A stretch of 45,903 nt of DNA from an uncultured Rhizobiaceae group bacterium (GCA_937930635.1 CALHCF010000016.1:1-45903), one strand, 5' to 3'. Shown: positions 35,419 to 44,110, counted from the first letter of the stretch. The notes: a model not told the origin generated them from the letters alone. Numbers and translations: made by a program.

Positions 35419-36372
35419 ATGACGAAAATCAAGATTATGGCAGCCCTGTTTCTTGCAGGTTCGGTTCTGGCATCACCTGGTTTGGCCCAGGAATGCGAAC
35501 CATCGAAATATGGCGCAGATGATGAAATCGGAGCGGCCAATCTGATCACACCTGAGCGTGTTGTGGCAGCAAGCAAGTTGATCAAGAAGGGGGAAACCCA
35601 TCCACTCGGCATCGTGGTCGACCCCAAAATGCCGGCATTTCCACCCCGCACAACCTCAGTTCAGGTTGTAACGCCAGGCCAGGTTCAGGGACAGGAAACG
35701 GCAAAGACCTTCGGCTGGCCGATTTCGTATAATGACGATCTGGCGCAATTATGGTTTGGAACCGGGCCGCAGATCGATGGCCTTGGCCATCTGGGCGAAA
35801 ACAACGTCTACTATAATTGCAACAAGGCTGCCGATTTCGTTGACATTACAGGCCTCAAAAAGCTTGGCATCCATAACATCCCTCCCCTTGTTGGTCGCGC
35901 CGTTATCATCGACATGGCCAAACACAATAATGTCGAAGCGATGGAGGGCGGACAGGCCATAACCACCCAGGACCTGAAGGCCGCGATGGAAGCTCAAAAC
36001 GTCACCGTCAATGAAGGCGATATTGTTCTCATTCATACCGGCTGGACGGACGCCAAGCTTACCAGCAGCCCCAATGAATGGGTCTCCAAGGAGCCCGGCC
36101 TGGACAATGGTGCAGCAGACTATATCGCGTCACTTAATCCGGTTGCCGTGGGCGCGGATACATGGGGTCTGGAAGTTGTTCCCCCGGCTCCCGGAGACAA
36201 GGTATTTTTTGGCCACGCCCAACTTCTGGGCAAACATGGCATCTATATTCTAGAAACGATGGACACCGGCGGTGTGCTCAGGAAAGGAGTGAACGAGTTC
36301 ATGTTTGTTCTTGGCCAGGCCCGTATCAAAGGCGCCGTTCAGATGATCATCAATCCGATTGCCATGTGGTAG
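35419..36372 (+). CDS. Secreted cyclase-family (kynurenine formamidase-like) hydrolase
   Basis: A 317-residue protein with a signal peptide (MTKIKIMAALFLAGSVLASP, cleaved near GLAQ) and a cyclase-family PF04199 domain. IDGLGHLG carries the metal-binding Asp/His residues and GDIVLIHTGW, VGADTWGLE and HAQLLGKHGIYILE follow. Relatives include kynurenine formamidase and isatin hydrolase, but the secreted form with CEPSKYGADDEIGAANLITP at the mature N-terminus belongs to an uncharacterised branch. Substrate not predicted. Confidence 0.87.
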   Translation: MTKIKIMAALFLAGSVLASPGLAQECEPSKYGADDEIGAANLITPERVVAASKLIKKGETHPLGIVVDPKMPAFPPRTTSVQVVTPGQVQGQETAKTFGWPISYNDDLAQLWFGTGPQIDGLGHLGENNVYYNCNKAADFVDITGLKKLGIHNIPPLVGRAVIIDMAKHNNVEAMEGGQAITTQDLKAAMEAQNVTVNEGDIVLIHTGWTDAKLTSSPNEWVSKEPGLDNGAADYIASLNPVAVGADTWGLEVVPPAPGDKVFFGHAQLLGKHGIYILETMDTGGVLRKGVNEFMFVLGQARIKGAVQMIINPIAMW

Positions 36373-36380
36373 GACCCGAC

Positions 36381-36421
36381 AAAAAAACGGGCTGCAAAGG
36401 AACAACTCCCATGCAGCCCGT
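36381..36421 (-). terminator. Rho-independent terminator of the L,D-transpeptidase gene
   Basis: ACGGGCTGCA (36387-36396) pairs perfectly with TGCAGCCCGT (36412-36421), and the minus strand continues into seven T residues opposite 36387-36381. It lies between converging genes and has the T-run only on the minus strand, so it mainly serves the gene ending at 36486. Confidence 0.8.
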
Positions 36422-36485
36422 CTAATATTCGCAAATTAGGCCCTGCCCGCTTTCGCGTCACCTGCCGCGCTTCAGGTATCAGGCG

Positions 36486-38543
36486 TCAGGCCGAGAGCGC
36501 CCGTTCCCTTGCTGCATTAACGGCTTTCATTGCGCGGGTTAAGGCAGCGTCGCGACCGTAGATGTCACGGAAATACTCGACTTTGCCATCCGCACCGGGC
36601 CAGGCCGTAAAATAAGCCACATAGACGGGCACTTTGGCCTTGAGCGTCTGTGTGTTGTTCTGCCCGCCAGCGATCCGGTTGGCTATGGAGTTCACGGTCG
36701 TTCCAAGAACTGCCGCCGCCATCTTGCGCGGTTCTGCAAGTCGCACACAGCCATGGCTGAAAGCGCGGGCTTCGCGTTTGAACAGGCTGCGGGCCGGGGT
36801 ATCATGCATGTAGATCGCATGTTTGTTGGGGAACATGATTTTCAGCTCGCCCAGAGCGTTTTTTTGCCCCGGAGGCTGACGCACGTTGAAGGGGAAATTG
36901 GCCCCCACGCTCCACCAATCAACATTGCTGGAGGAGATACGGCGACCGCCCTGGGTCGTCACCTCATAGCCAAGTCGATCAAAATAACTCGGGTCCCGGC
37001 GCAATTTTGGCAGCATTTCATTGACGAGAATAGATCGCGGAATCCCCCAATAGGGGTTATATTCCACATAATCGATCGTATCGTGGAAAAAGGAAGTCTG
37101 GTTCGATGCCTTGCCGACCACGGTACGCATCGAAAGGTGCCGCTGCCCATCCCGGTAATAGGTGGCATTATAGGCTGGCTGATTGATGAACACATGGGTC
37201 GCGCCAAGCTGATCGGGATGCCAGCGCAGCCGCTCCATCGCCATCAAAACCTTATCAAGCCGCAAACTCGGATCATCGGCGATCATCCTGGCTATGGTCT
37301 TACGCCCGATAATACCGTCAGGCCGCAGCTTCACCGAAGACTGGAAATCCTTTACCAGCGCCACAACCTCGTCCGTGTAAAGGCCTGATGCATGGTCTGA
37401 AGCCAGAACGATAAAGTGTTTCTGGCGCAATTCTGCGCTCGCTTTGCGACGAATACTCTCAACCACATTGGCCAGTTCGGCATGGGTTTGACCCGGTTTG
37501 ATAAATGTACCCGGCGCGATTGTCACAGCTTCCACATCTGTCTGATTCTCGCGCAGCGTTTTCAACTCGGCGCGCAGCATTTCAAAACTTTTGTCGCTCG
37601 GATGGGCCGCAAGAAGATACGCGTCAGGGCTGGTGGCTCCAGCCAGACCATCCAGAATTTTGGCTGCATTGGCGTAATTCTTGGAAAAATCGTGATATCC
37701 GCTGATCCGGTTGGGATCGATGCGGCCATGGCGAGCGTCAACCAGATAACGCAGCGCAGCCGCGGTCAACGAAAACTCAAACTGCATCGCCTGCCGCAAA
37801 GCCGTCTGCTCATCAGCGCTTTGGCCCACAGGAAAATCTGGAATTGCATAGTCTTGTGCCCGCAGACCGTAACTTTCCGCGTCTTCCAGCACGGCCATCA
37901 CGTCGCGCGCTTGCTGCGACGGTTGTCCCTGTTCATCCACCCACATAAACCGGGGCGATTTGGTGTAATGCGCCGTAATTGCCTTGCTCTTCTTTTTATC
38001 TGCCTTGATGGAGATGGAATTGAGCAGCGCCCACCCGGCAGAAAGGCGCATTGCAGGCTTTGTCACGCCCTGAGCAACTTTTGCATAGGCATCAAGGCTG
38101 TATTTGCGCTTGCTTATGTGATCATCGATATGAGCCTGCCGCGCCAATACCGAGGAAGCCAAAGCCTTTTGCTCTGCAGCGGAGAACGCCTTGGATAGTT
38201 TGGACAAACGGACCGGTTTCAAAACCGGTGCCACATAGGTCTTGTATGTGGGAGCCTTGATATTCGCCGGCTTCGAGCCGCCACCATTGTTTCCGCGCAG
38301 GACCAGACGCCGCTGTTTGCGCCTTTCCTGCCTCAGTCTGCGGCGCTCTTGTCTGAGTTGCAGTTGCTGTTGCCTGAACAGGCGTTCGCGCCGGACCCGA
38401 CGCTGCTCATTACGCTGACGCCGCCGTTCTGCAGCGCGTGGAAAAAGCCGTTCAAAGAGCGTGGCCGCCTCAACCGGTTTTGCCACGACAGGCATTGCGG
38501 TAATGAATGTTGAAGCCAGAATGAGTGTTAGAAACTTGCGCAT
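36486..38543 (-). CDS. Secreted L,D-transpeptidase (YcbB-like)
   Basis: A 685-residue exported enzyme that forms 3-3 crosslinks in peptidoglycan or links proteins to it. A signal peptide (MRKFLTLILASTFITAMPVVA) is followed by an extremely arginine/glutamine-rich stretch (about 35-95), a peptidoglycan-binding segment (VVALVKDFQSSVKLRPDGII near 390-410), and the YkuD catalytic domain with HDTPARSLFKREARAFSHGC and the cysteine of SHGCVRLAEP near residue 610. Length and order match the YcbB/LdtD type. Transcription ends at the hairpin 36381-36421. Confidence 0.93.
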   Translation of the reverse strand: MRKFLTLILASTFITAMPVVAKPVEAATLFERLFPRAAERRRQRNEQRRVRRERLFRQQQLQLRQERRRLRQERRKQRRLVLRGNNGGGSKPANIKAPTYKTYVAPVLKPVRLSKLSKAFSAAEQKALASSVLARQAHIDDHISKRKYSLDAYAKVAQGVTKPAMRLSAGWALLNSISIKADKKKSKAITAHYTKSPRFMWVDEQGQPSQQARDVMAVLEDAESYGLRAQDYAIPDFPVGQSADEQTALRQAMQFEFSLTAAALRYLVDARHGRIDPNRISGYHDFSKNYANAAKILDGLAGATSPDAYLLAAHPSDKSFEMLRAELKTLRENQTDVEAVTIAPGTFIKPGQTHAELANVVESIRRKASAELRQKHFIVLASDHASGLYTDEVVALVKDFQSSVKLRPDGIIGRKTIARMIADDPSLRLDKVLMAMERLRWHPDQLGATHVFINQPAYNATYYRDGQRHLSMRTVVGKASNQTSFFHDTIDYVEYNPYWGIPRSILVNEMLPKLRRDPSYFDRLGYEVTTQGGRRISSSNVDWWSVGANFPFNVRQPPGQKNALGELKIMFPNKHAIYMHDTPARSLFKREARAFSHGCVRLAEPRKMAAAVLGTTVNSIANRIAGGQNNTQTLKAKVPVYVAYFTAWPGADGKVEYFRDIYGRDAALTRAMKAVNAARERALSA

Positions 38544-38696
38544 GTAATTTCAGTATTCCGTGTGAAATCGAATAACGAGGACAGACAACCAGGATCCGAG
38601 TTCCCCCTCTCTACAACCAAATTGTATTTCAATCCGTTTACATGCCTATCAAACTCATCGTGAACACGGGTTTTTGAAGAGCAGTGTTGCAAACAA

Positions 38697-38721
38697 GCCG
38701 CAAGCAGACCCGGCTTGCGGC
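38697..38721 (-). terminator. Terminator directly after the NDUFA9-like gene
   Basis: GCCGCAAGC (38697-38705) and GCTTGCGGC (38713-38721) form a perfect 9-bp stem with a 7-nt loop one base beyond the stop codon at 38723; the minus strand continues TTGTTTGC, a short T-rich tail. Confidence 0.7.
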
Positions 38722-38722
38722 G

Positions 38723-39694
38723 TCAAAGCCCCCGGTTGGCCTCAAACTGTCCATGTTTTCTGAATCTTACCAGATAACCAGGTAAAATCGCTGCAAGTGT
38801 CTGTGGCGTTATATTCATGCCCTGCAGGGTACGTGCTTCAGATTCCGCGGCAGCTGACACCACATTATCGCTCTTCAGCATTTCAACCTGCCCCGGTGTT
38901 AACGGTGCCCCGGGGGCATATTGGGCGACCCCGGCCATGGCTTTTGAGAGGGCAAAGGGAAGCCTTATAAACAGGCGCTTTCGCGCCACGACATCCAACA
39001 TTCGCTCCATACATTGTCTGAAAGTCAGGGTTTCTGGACCGCCCAACTCCCAAACGGAGCCAGGCTTCAGCTGCCCTTCGACGCCATGAACAACCGCCTG
39101 GGCAACATCCCCCACATACACAGGCTGAAACAGGGTTTGCCCGCCACCAATCAACGGCAAAACGGGTGAAACCCGGGCCATTCCCGCAAAGCGGTTGAAA
39201 AAATCATCCTCCGGCCCAAAAATAATTGATGGCCGCAAGATCACTGCGCCGGGGGCCGCAATATGCACGCCTGCCTCACCACTGGCTTTTGTTCGGGCAT
39301 AGCTGGCGACGGATGACTTATCGGCGCCAATGGCGGAAACATGGATCAGCCTGGCCCCTGCAGCTTCTGCCGCCTGCGCCACCCAGGCAGCGCCGCGAGC
39401 CTGAACACTCTCAAAAGACTGTTTGCCGGATTCAGACAGGATACCTACCAAATTCACTACACAATCAGCACCTTCCACCGCTTTATCAACAGACCAGCGA
39501 TAGCGCAGATTGGCCTGAACCAGCTGAATCTGACCAACATTGCCCAACGGCTGAAGATGCCCGGCAAGATCAGGCCGGCGGCAGGCCACACGCACCCGCA
39601 ACCCCTTGTTGGCAAGAGCCCGCACCACATGGCGCCCCAGAAAACCGGACCCTCCGAAAACTGTAACCAGCCGCGGATTAGCTTTCATCGTCAT
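38723..39694 (-). CDS. NDUFA9-like NAD(P)H-binding protein (complex I-associated)
   Basis: A 323-residue atypical short-chain dehydrogenase. The nucleotide-binding motif VTVFGGSGFLGRHVV sits at the N-terminus; GADCVVNLVGILSE, IHVSAIGAD and LRPSIIFGPEDDFFNRFA are family marks of NDUFA9-like proteins, which help assemble or stabilise respiratory complex I in alphaproteobacteria and mitochondria. ATG 39694 has GGAG 8 nt upstream; the frame is open further, to 39787, without family residues. It stands alone and ends in a hairpin. Confidence 0.9.
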   Translation of the reverse strand: MTMKANPRLVTVFGGSGFLGRHVVRALANKGLRVRVACRRPDLAGHLQPLGNVGQIQLVQANLRYRWSVDKAVEGADCVVNLVGILSESGKQSFESVQARGAAWVAQAAEAAGARLIHVSAIGADKSSVASYARTKASGEAGVHIAAPGAVILRPSIIFGPEDDFFNRFAGMARVSPVLPLIGGGQTLFQPVYVGDVAQAVVHGVEGQLKPGSVWELGGPETLTFRQCMERMLDVVARKRLFIRLPFALSKAMAGVAQYAPGAPLTPGQVEMLKSDNVVSAAAESEARTLQGMNITPQTLAAILPGYLVRFRKHGQFEANRGL

Positions 39695-39853
39695 CCTGTT
39701 GCTCCAAACCCTGCTCAACTGCCAAGAAACTGGCTGTGTTGATTTCGCGGCCTTTCTATCGCTATTGCCACAGCGACGGAAGCCCACAAAGGCTGTTCTT
39801 TGTGATTGACACCAATCCTGCCGCCCCCTAGATAGCCGTTCGCAGCCCCTGAT

Positions 39854-39940
39854 GCCCAGGTGGCGGAACTGGTAGACGCGCTAGCTTCAGGTGCTAGTTT
39901 CTGTATGGAAGTGGAGGTTCGAGTCCTCTCCTGGGCACCA
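39854..39940 (+). tRNA. tRNA-Leu (anticodon CAG)
   Basis: An 87-nt class II tRNA with acceptor stem GCCCAGG/CCTGGGC, anticodon stem CTAGC/GCTAG around TTCAGGT (anticodon CAG), a variable arm, T-loop TTCGAGT and an encoded CCA at 39938-39940. It reads CUG leucine codons. It marks the border where the gene content turns into an island; tRNA genes are frequent integration targets, and its 3' end is the natural attachment site. Confidence 0.96.
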
Positions 39941-40154
39941 GTATTTCGTATAACTCATTGTTTTAATTGAATTTTTTCCTCCTTCGAGAGATCTTGCTCC
40001 ACCTCGTTACCCACCTTTTAACAGAGCTTTAACGCTCGCTTCTGGAGGTGTGGAGAAAAACCATATCCATTGGATATGAAGTCGTGGTCGCCATTGTCGC
40101 GGTTCTGTGCGGGTATGCGCCGCTATGCTACTCATTGCGTACACACACCGCATA

Positions 40155-40169
40155 CACATACAGTATGTG
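40155..40169. repeat. Short palindrome with a following partial repeat
   Basis: CACATAC-A-GTATGTG is a 15-nt inverted repeat. TGTATGTGG recurs at 40174-40182, so GTATGTGG appears twice within 20 nt. It lies just beyond the 3' end of the ATPase gene and could be a protein-binding site; there is no T-run. Confidence 0.5.
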
Positions 40170-40185
40170 GGTTTGTATGTGGTTT

Positions 40186-41349
40186 TCAGGCCGCCAGTGG
40201 TGGCAGCGTCCGGGCCGAAAACGGCTTGCTCTGGTTCCCATTGATCATGAGTTTCAAAAACATCTCGTAGTTGGGAAGATTGACCAGATCACGAGGTGTG
40301 GGAATGTCCGCCCCAAGTTGTTTGGCCAACAGTGGGGCGTCTGTAGCGCCGACGCGGAAGACCATGAGCGTCCCAATATTGCCAAGAATGCTCTCCCGCA
40401 CCCGTGTGCTTTCGATATTGGAGAGCGTTTGGGTTGCCAGTATCAACGACAGTCCAAACTTCCGCATTTCTGAAACCGCATCAGCAAAGGCTTCAGTGGT
40501 GAAGCTGTGGAATTCGTCCGCCACCAGACAATATCTTTGCCGCCGTGCTAGAGGTGTGTCTTGGCGGGAATAGGCCGCGTAGGTGAACGCCGAGACGATC
40601 AGGCCACCCAACACATTGGATACATCCGCTCCCAGACGCCCCTTGGCTAGATTGACAATCAATACCCGGCCCTCGTCCATGATCTGCCGGAACCGCAGCG
40701 GTTGCTCCGGTTCACAAACTGCTTTCCGCACCACTGGATTGGCCAGAAACGCGCCCAATTTGTTTGCAATCGGTGCCACACCGTCCACCGCCGTTTTGAA
40801 GTTCAACTTGGCGTATTCCAGTTCAAAGAACCGCCGGACGTGTTGGTCAGTGACAAACGACAGCACCTCCTGCCGAAAGCGCTTGTCCAAGAGAAGTGGG
40901 ACAATGTCTGCCATGCTTGAACCTGGCCGGGCTAAGAGCGCCAATACCGACTGTCGCAACAAGTGCTCCATGCGCACGCCCCAGGCATCTGCCCATTGGT
41001 GCTTGAGGGTGTCGATAAAGCCGGAGGCGACCAGCGGACGGTACTGTTCCGATACATGCGTGATTGGGTTGTATCCGTATGGGCAGGACGGGTCAGCTAC
41101 GTTCCAGACAATGGCTTCGTCATCAAGGAACTCCGCAGTCGCCTCGGCCAGATCACCGTGCGGGTCGATCAGACAGAAGCCCGTACCGTGCTGCGAAAAC
41201 TGCTGCATCAACCGCAACAATAACGACGACTTGCCAGTGCCTGTCTGTCCAAAAGCGATCAGATGAAATGCCAGGCCGGATGGCAGAATTCCGAATTGCA
41301 GATTGGGATCGCGGTGAATACCAGTCGCAAATTGTATACTCTGAGGCAT
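40186..41349 (-). CDS. Type IV secretion/conjugation-type ATPase (TraD/VirD4-HerA-like)
   Basis: A 387-residue P-loop ATPase. Seen: Walker A GQTGTGKS (34-41), IDPHGDLAEA (61-70), the central VAPIANKLGAFLANPVVRK region, Walker B YCLVADEFHSF (273-283) and an ATQ sensor (305-307). The arrangement matches DNA-pumping ATPases used as coupling proteins in conjugation or as HerA-type translocases. It is shorter than TraD and lacks N-terminal membrane helices, so it may be a soluble core or a decayed coupling protein. It stands alone and is divergent from the AT-rich membrane gene. Confidence 0.82.
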   Translation of the reverse strand: MPQSIQFATGIHRDPNLQFGILPSGLAFHLIAFGQTGTGKSSLLLRLMQQFSQHGTGFCLIDPHGDLAEATAEFLDDEAIVWNVADPSCPYGYNPITHVSEQYRPLVASGFIDTLKHQWADAWGVRMEHLLRQSVLALLARPGSSMADIVPLLLDKRFRQEVLSFVTDQHVRRFFELEYAKLNFKTAVDGVAPIANKLGAFLANPVVRKAVCEPEQPLRFRQIMDEGRVLIVNLAKGRLGADVSNVLGGLIVSAFTYAAYSRQDTPLARRQRYCLVADEFHSFTTEAFADAVSEMRKFGLSLILATQTLSNIESTRVRESILGNIGTLMVFRVGATDAPLLAKQLGADIPTPRDLVNLPNYEMFLKLMINGNQSKPFSARTLPPLAA

Positions 41350-41518
41350 CCCTTAATGGTGCACATCGTAAAGAGCGGTGAGTAGTGGCCACCGGGCCCT
41401 CGAAGCATCTATACGCGTCATAAACCTTCGCGATGCCGTATTACGAGCGATGGCATGATTCGCCAACCCGTGTTAAAATCTATCCAATTTCGCTGTCTAG
41501 TTTCAAATTGAGCGATCG

Positions 41519-42076
41519 ATGCCGACAAAAAATAAAAGTCAAGCTTCAAAAACAAAGGCACAAGCGATTTCGAAAGAAACCGAAGTTGTAAGACCGAAAA
41601 ATATCATCAAAGCTAATGAAGTTCATATGAATAACGAGACCAAAAATAATGAATTGGATAATAATATTGAATCCAAATTATTAGTTTATGACGCCTACCG
41701 AAAAATTGTATCTCATGAAGACAATTTAATAAACTGGAGGGTAACGTGGTTTTTGATATTTCAGGGTGTCCTCATTACCTCGTTCACACAAGTGGGCTTT
41801 AATGATGACATTCAATCCGACTTACTCCCTTCAATTAGATTTGGTTTGCAAACAATAGGATTCATGCATTGTATCATCTCATTTTTTGGCATTCTGTCCG
41901 CAGCATTCGCGATTCGTACGATCCGCGCTCATTATGAAGCAAATTACAACTTTGATAATTTGCCGCCGTTAACAGGAGGCGGTTATAGAAATGCTACAAC
42001 AAACTTGGGCGTATTGTATCATCTATTTTTACCCTTCCTATTTCTGTTCATTTGGATATTTCTTTTCACGTTTTGA
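41519..42076 (+). CDS. Unrecognised three-helix membrane protein
   Basis: A 185-residue protein not assigned to a named family. The first 50 residues are polar and lysine/asparagine-rich, then YDAYRKIVSHEDNLINWRVT (57-76) leads into three hydrophobic segments (about 77-92, 108-132, 163-185). The HEDNLINWRxxW block next to the first helix looks like a conserved motif, which I infer from its composition. The gene is very AT-rich, starts at ATG 41519 and overlaps the convergent kinase gene by 58 nt. Position in the island suggests an accessory or defence function, without direct evidence. Confidence 0.65.
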   Translation: MPTKNKSQASKTKAQAISKETEVVRPKNIIKANEVHMNNETKNNELDNNIESKLLVYDAYRKIVSHEDNLINWRVTWFLIFQGVLITSFTQVGFNDDIQSDLLPSIRFGLQTIGFMHCIISFFGILSAAFAIRTIRAHYEANYNFDNLPPLTGGGYRNATTNLGVLYHLFLPFLFLFIWIFLFTF

Positions 42077-43053
42077 AACATGCGAGAGGCAATTACTAAG
42101 AATGCAAGTTGCCTTCTGGTGTTTTCCCTATGATAAGGGATCATAGAAAGAAACAGAGAAACCACCAATGTAAATTCAAGATCACTTACTTTACCCAAGA
42201 CAATTGATTTTGCTAACGATATCTTTTTGTCATGTAACGATGTTTTATTCAGTATAAGGTGATAATTCCTATTATATTTAATCAATTCAAAATTATCAGA
42301 AATTATGAAATCATAATACCCGTATAAACATTGTATTAATTTGATCCGATCATAATAATTATCTCCGACATTTGAATAGTCTTTACCAAATGATCCTCTT
42401 GGATCAACCATAAATAGCCTGTTTTCATCAATTTGGTATAAAATGTTGGATAATACGAGATCGCCATGCATGTAATTCGGTATAAACTCATTGAGTTTCG
42501 CTTGCATTTCTATTTCCTCAATTAATTCAGTATGAAGGGTGTCAATAGATTCGCACGGCTCACTATCAATAAAGAATGGATTCTCAAATATGTCTAGAAT
42601 TTCCTGATATTCAGGGTTATCATTATTTTGCCAAAAATCTTTCGCTTCATTCAACCGGGAGTTCAATTTATCTATATAGAAAGCTTCTGTTAAAACGGTT
42701 TTCGTCGACGGTGAAAAGATTCTGAAAACGTTGAGAGCATCGGTTAATTGAAAGCAAAACTGAGAAAAGAATTCCGAATAGCTTTTATCGTGTGTGATCA
42801 AATTGGTGGCATTAAGTCCATCAATATACTCAAGCTCGATAAATGAATTTATTCCATCAACTTTGTAGTCATATAAATTGGGAAATAAATGGGAGAAATG
42901 TATAGGCAATTCTTTGTAATAACGAATTTCATTTTCAAAACTTTCAATCTGAGAAGCATTGGCAATATTGCTTAGAGATTTGCGTATTGCTTTATTATTT
43001 GACACGAATTTCAATGAAGTGAAATATCGTTTATGAAGAAAATCTGTAGACAT
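42019..43053 (-). CDS. Small-molecule kinase of the APH/choline-kinase fold
   Basis: A 344-residue AT-rich gene. Seen: a lysine/glutamate pair early on (KAIRKSL near 21-27, ENEIRYY at 40-46), the catalytic loop MHGDLVLSNIL (195-205: His196, Asp198, Asn203), and the metal-binding VDPRGSFG (216-223). This is the phosphotransferase fold of aminoglycoside, choline and sugar kinases. ATG 43053 lies one base after the stop of the nucleotidyltransferase gene, implying coupling. Such pairs usually make a nucleotide-activated small molecule for decorating surface polysaccharide; the substrate is unknown. Confidence 0.78.
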   Translation of the reverse strand: MSTDFLHKRYFTSLKFVSNNKAIRKSLSNIANASQIESFENEIRYYKELPIHFSHLFPNLYDYKVDGINSFIELEYIDGLNATNLITHDKSYSEFFSQFCFQLTDALNVFRIFSPSTKTVLTEAFYIDKLNSRLNEAKDFWQNNDNPEYQEILDIFENPFFIDSEPCESIDTLHTELIEEIEMQAKLNEFIPNYMHGDLVLSNILYQIDENRLFMVDPRGSFGKDYSNVGDNYYDRIKLIQCLYGYYDFIISDNFELIKYNRNYHLILNKTSLHDKKISLAKSIVLGKVSDLEFTLVVSLFLSMIPYHRENTRRQLAFLVIASRMFQNVKRNIQMNRNRKGKNR

Positions 43054-43054
43054 T

Positions 43055-43834
43055 TTATATACTGAGAATATCAGACAAATAATCTGTATTATGTAAACTT
43101 ATATTGTTTCCGAATTCGAAGGAATATTTCGCCATTTGGACATTAAATATCTCTTCAGATTCAATTGCTTTCCTTATTACATTAGACACATATAACTCGC
43201 CGTCAGTTTCACGTTTTGCTGCGTTCACGTATTTTAAAAATTTTCTGGCCGATTTGAAATAGTAGTAGCCTGTGGAACACAATTCAGATATCCGTACTTT
43301 TTCGGTTATTCTCGTAACTCTTTCTTTGTTGTCAGTTTTGACAAAGCTCCAGTTATCGCCTGAAAATTTATACGTGGATACAGCCCCAAGAAATCCGTTG
43401 TCTAAGCTCGAAACAGCACGAAAGAATGATGGATCAATTGCTGTATCGCAAGGCATAATTACAAATGGGTAGTCTGTTCCTCGAATTTTCGCTGCCAGGC
43501 CTGCCGAGATCGCCTGGCCCTTTGGTGCGTTGGTTTCTTCGATGAACTGAATTGAATCATAATCGATAGAGAACGTCTCCAGAGCGTCGGCTATTTGAAT
43601 TGAGACCAAACGCTGAATTGGACTGTTTATTCCGCAGCCGTGTGGAAGAATCACAAATAGCCTAGTGATGGATATGTCAGTCAAGCTTGATAACGCCCAC
43701 CAGACAATTGTTCGCCCCGATGATTCCACGAGCGGTTTGATCGTACGATTGCGCCTATTGTCAGAAGTTAAAAGGCGGCTACCTTTTCCGGCAGCAGTCA
43801 GCACTATATCGATGTTCCAGCCCCGAAATTGCAC
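43055..43834 (-). CDS. Nucleotidyltransferase (sugar- or alcohol-phosphate activating)
   Basis: A 259-residue protein with the NTP-transferase fold. Seen: LTAAGKGSRL (12-21), a lysine-proline in TIKPLVES (31-38), GQAISAGLAA and the metal-binding MPCDTAID (127-134). It resembles enzymes that activate sugar-, choline- or similar phosphates with CTP or another NTP. It starts with GTG 43834 and is followed after one base by the kinase gene, so one enzyme may phosphorylate and the other nucleotidylate the same compound. AT-rich relative to the chromosome, so likely acquired. The product is not predicted. Confidence 0.75.
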   Translation of the reverse strand: MQFRGWNIDIVLTAAGKGSRLLTSDNRRNRTIKPLVESSGRTIVWWALSSLTDISITRLFVILPHGCGINSPIQRLVSIQIADALETFSIDYDSIQFIEETNAPKGQAISAGLAAKIRGTDYPFVIMPCDTAIDPSFFRAVSSLDNGFLGAVSTYKFSGDNWSFVKTDNKERVTRITEKVRISELCSTGYYYFKSARKFLKYVNAAKRETDGELYVSNVIRKAIESEEIFNVQMAKYSFEFGNNISLHNTDYLSDILSI

Positions 43835-43918
43835 AACTGATTCTTATCTGAATTTACTTTGTGAGAAGCGAATGTCCAAGGACGATAATACAATGATTTT
43901 GTGCGTGCAGATCGATGA

Positions 43919-44055
43919 TTAAGACGCACGTTGGCTTTCACGATTTCCAGGTAGTTTTTGCAGCAGTTCACCAGTGATTTCCTCAATGCCTGGGCTTGAC
44001 ATGAGTTTGGTGATGGCTCTGCCCTCAGTTCGAGAAGTGGGTCGATGAGGGTCAC
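43919..44055 (-). pseudogene. C-terminal fragment of the split serine recombinase-like gene
   Basis: Reading the minus strand from 44053, an open frame runs 44 codons to a TAA at 43921-43919. It begins DPHRPTSRT, encoded by the 28-bp repeat, then continues TEGRAITKLMSSPGIEE and ends NRESQRAS. The same repeat at 45634-45661 encodes the same residues in frame at the end of the recombinase fragment to the right. This piece is therefore best explained as the displaced terminus of that gene; it has no start codon of its own. Confidence 0.75.
44028..44055. repeat. 28-bp direct repeat, left copy
   Basis: Begins GTTCGAGAAGTGGG and ends GATGAGGGTCAC; identical over 28 bases to 45634-45661. Flanking bases differ outside it, with only a loose resemblance for about 10 bases on the right side. 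Confidence 0.95.
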
Positions 44056-44078
44056 ACTAAAAGAAAAGGCCACTAGGC

Positions 44079-44110
44079 ACACAAAACCGCCCATCTGAGC
44101 GGTTTTGTGT
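44079..44110. terminator. Perfect 12-bp hairpin near the left end of the inserted segment
   Basis: ACACAAAACCGC (44079-44090) pairs with GCGGTTTTGTGT (44099-44110) around CCATCTGA. T-rich sequence lies inside and just after the right arm (TTTTGTGTTTGTG), so it may act as a terminator for plus-strand transcription, or as a structured end of the inserted segment. Confidence 0.55.

Noticed and set aside
37416..38198. Plus-strand frame of 260 codons within the L,D-transpeptidase gene
   Set aside because: Shadow of the reverse-strand gene, with cysteine/histidine-heavy random composition.
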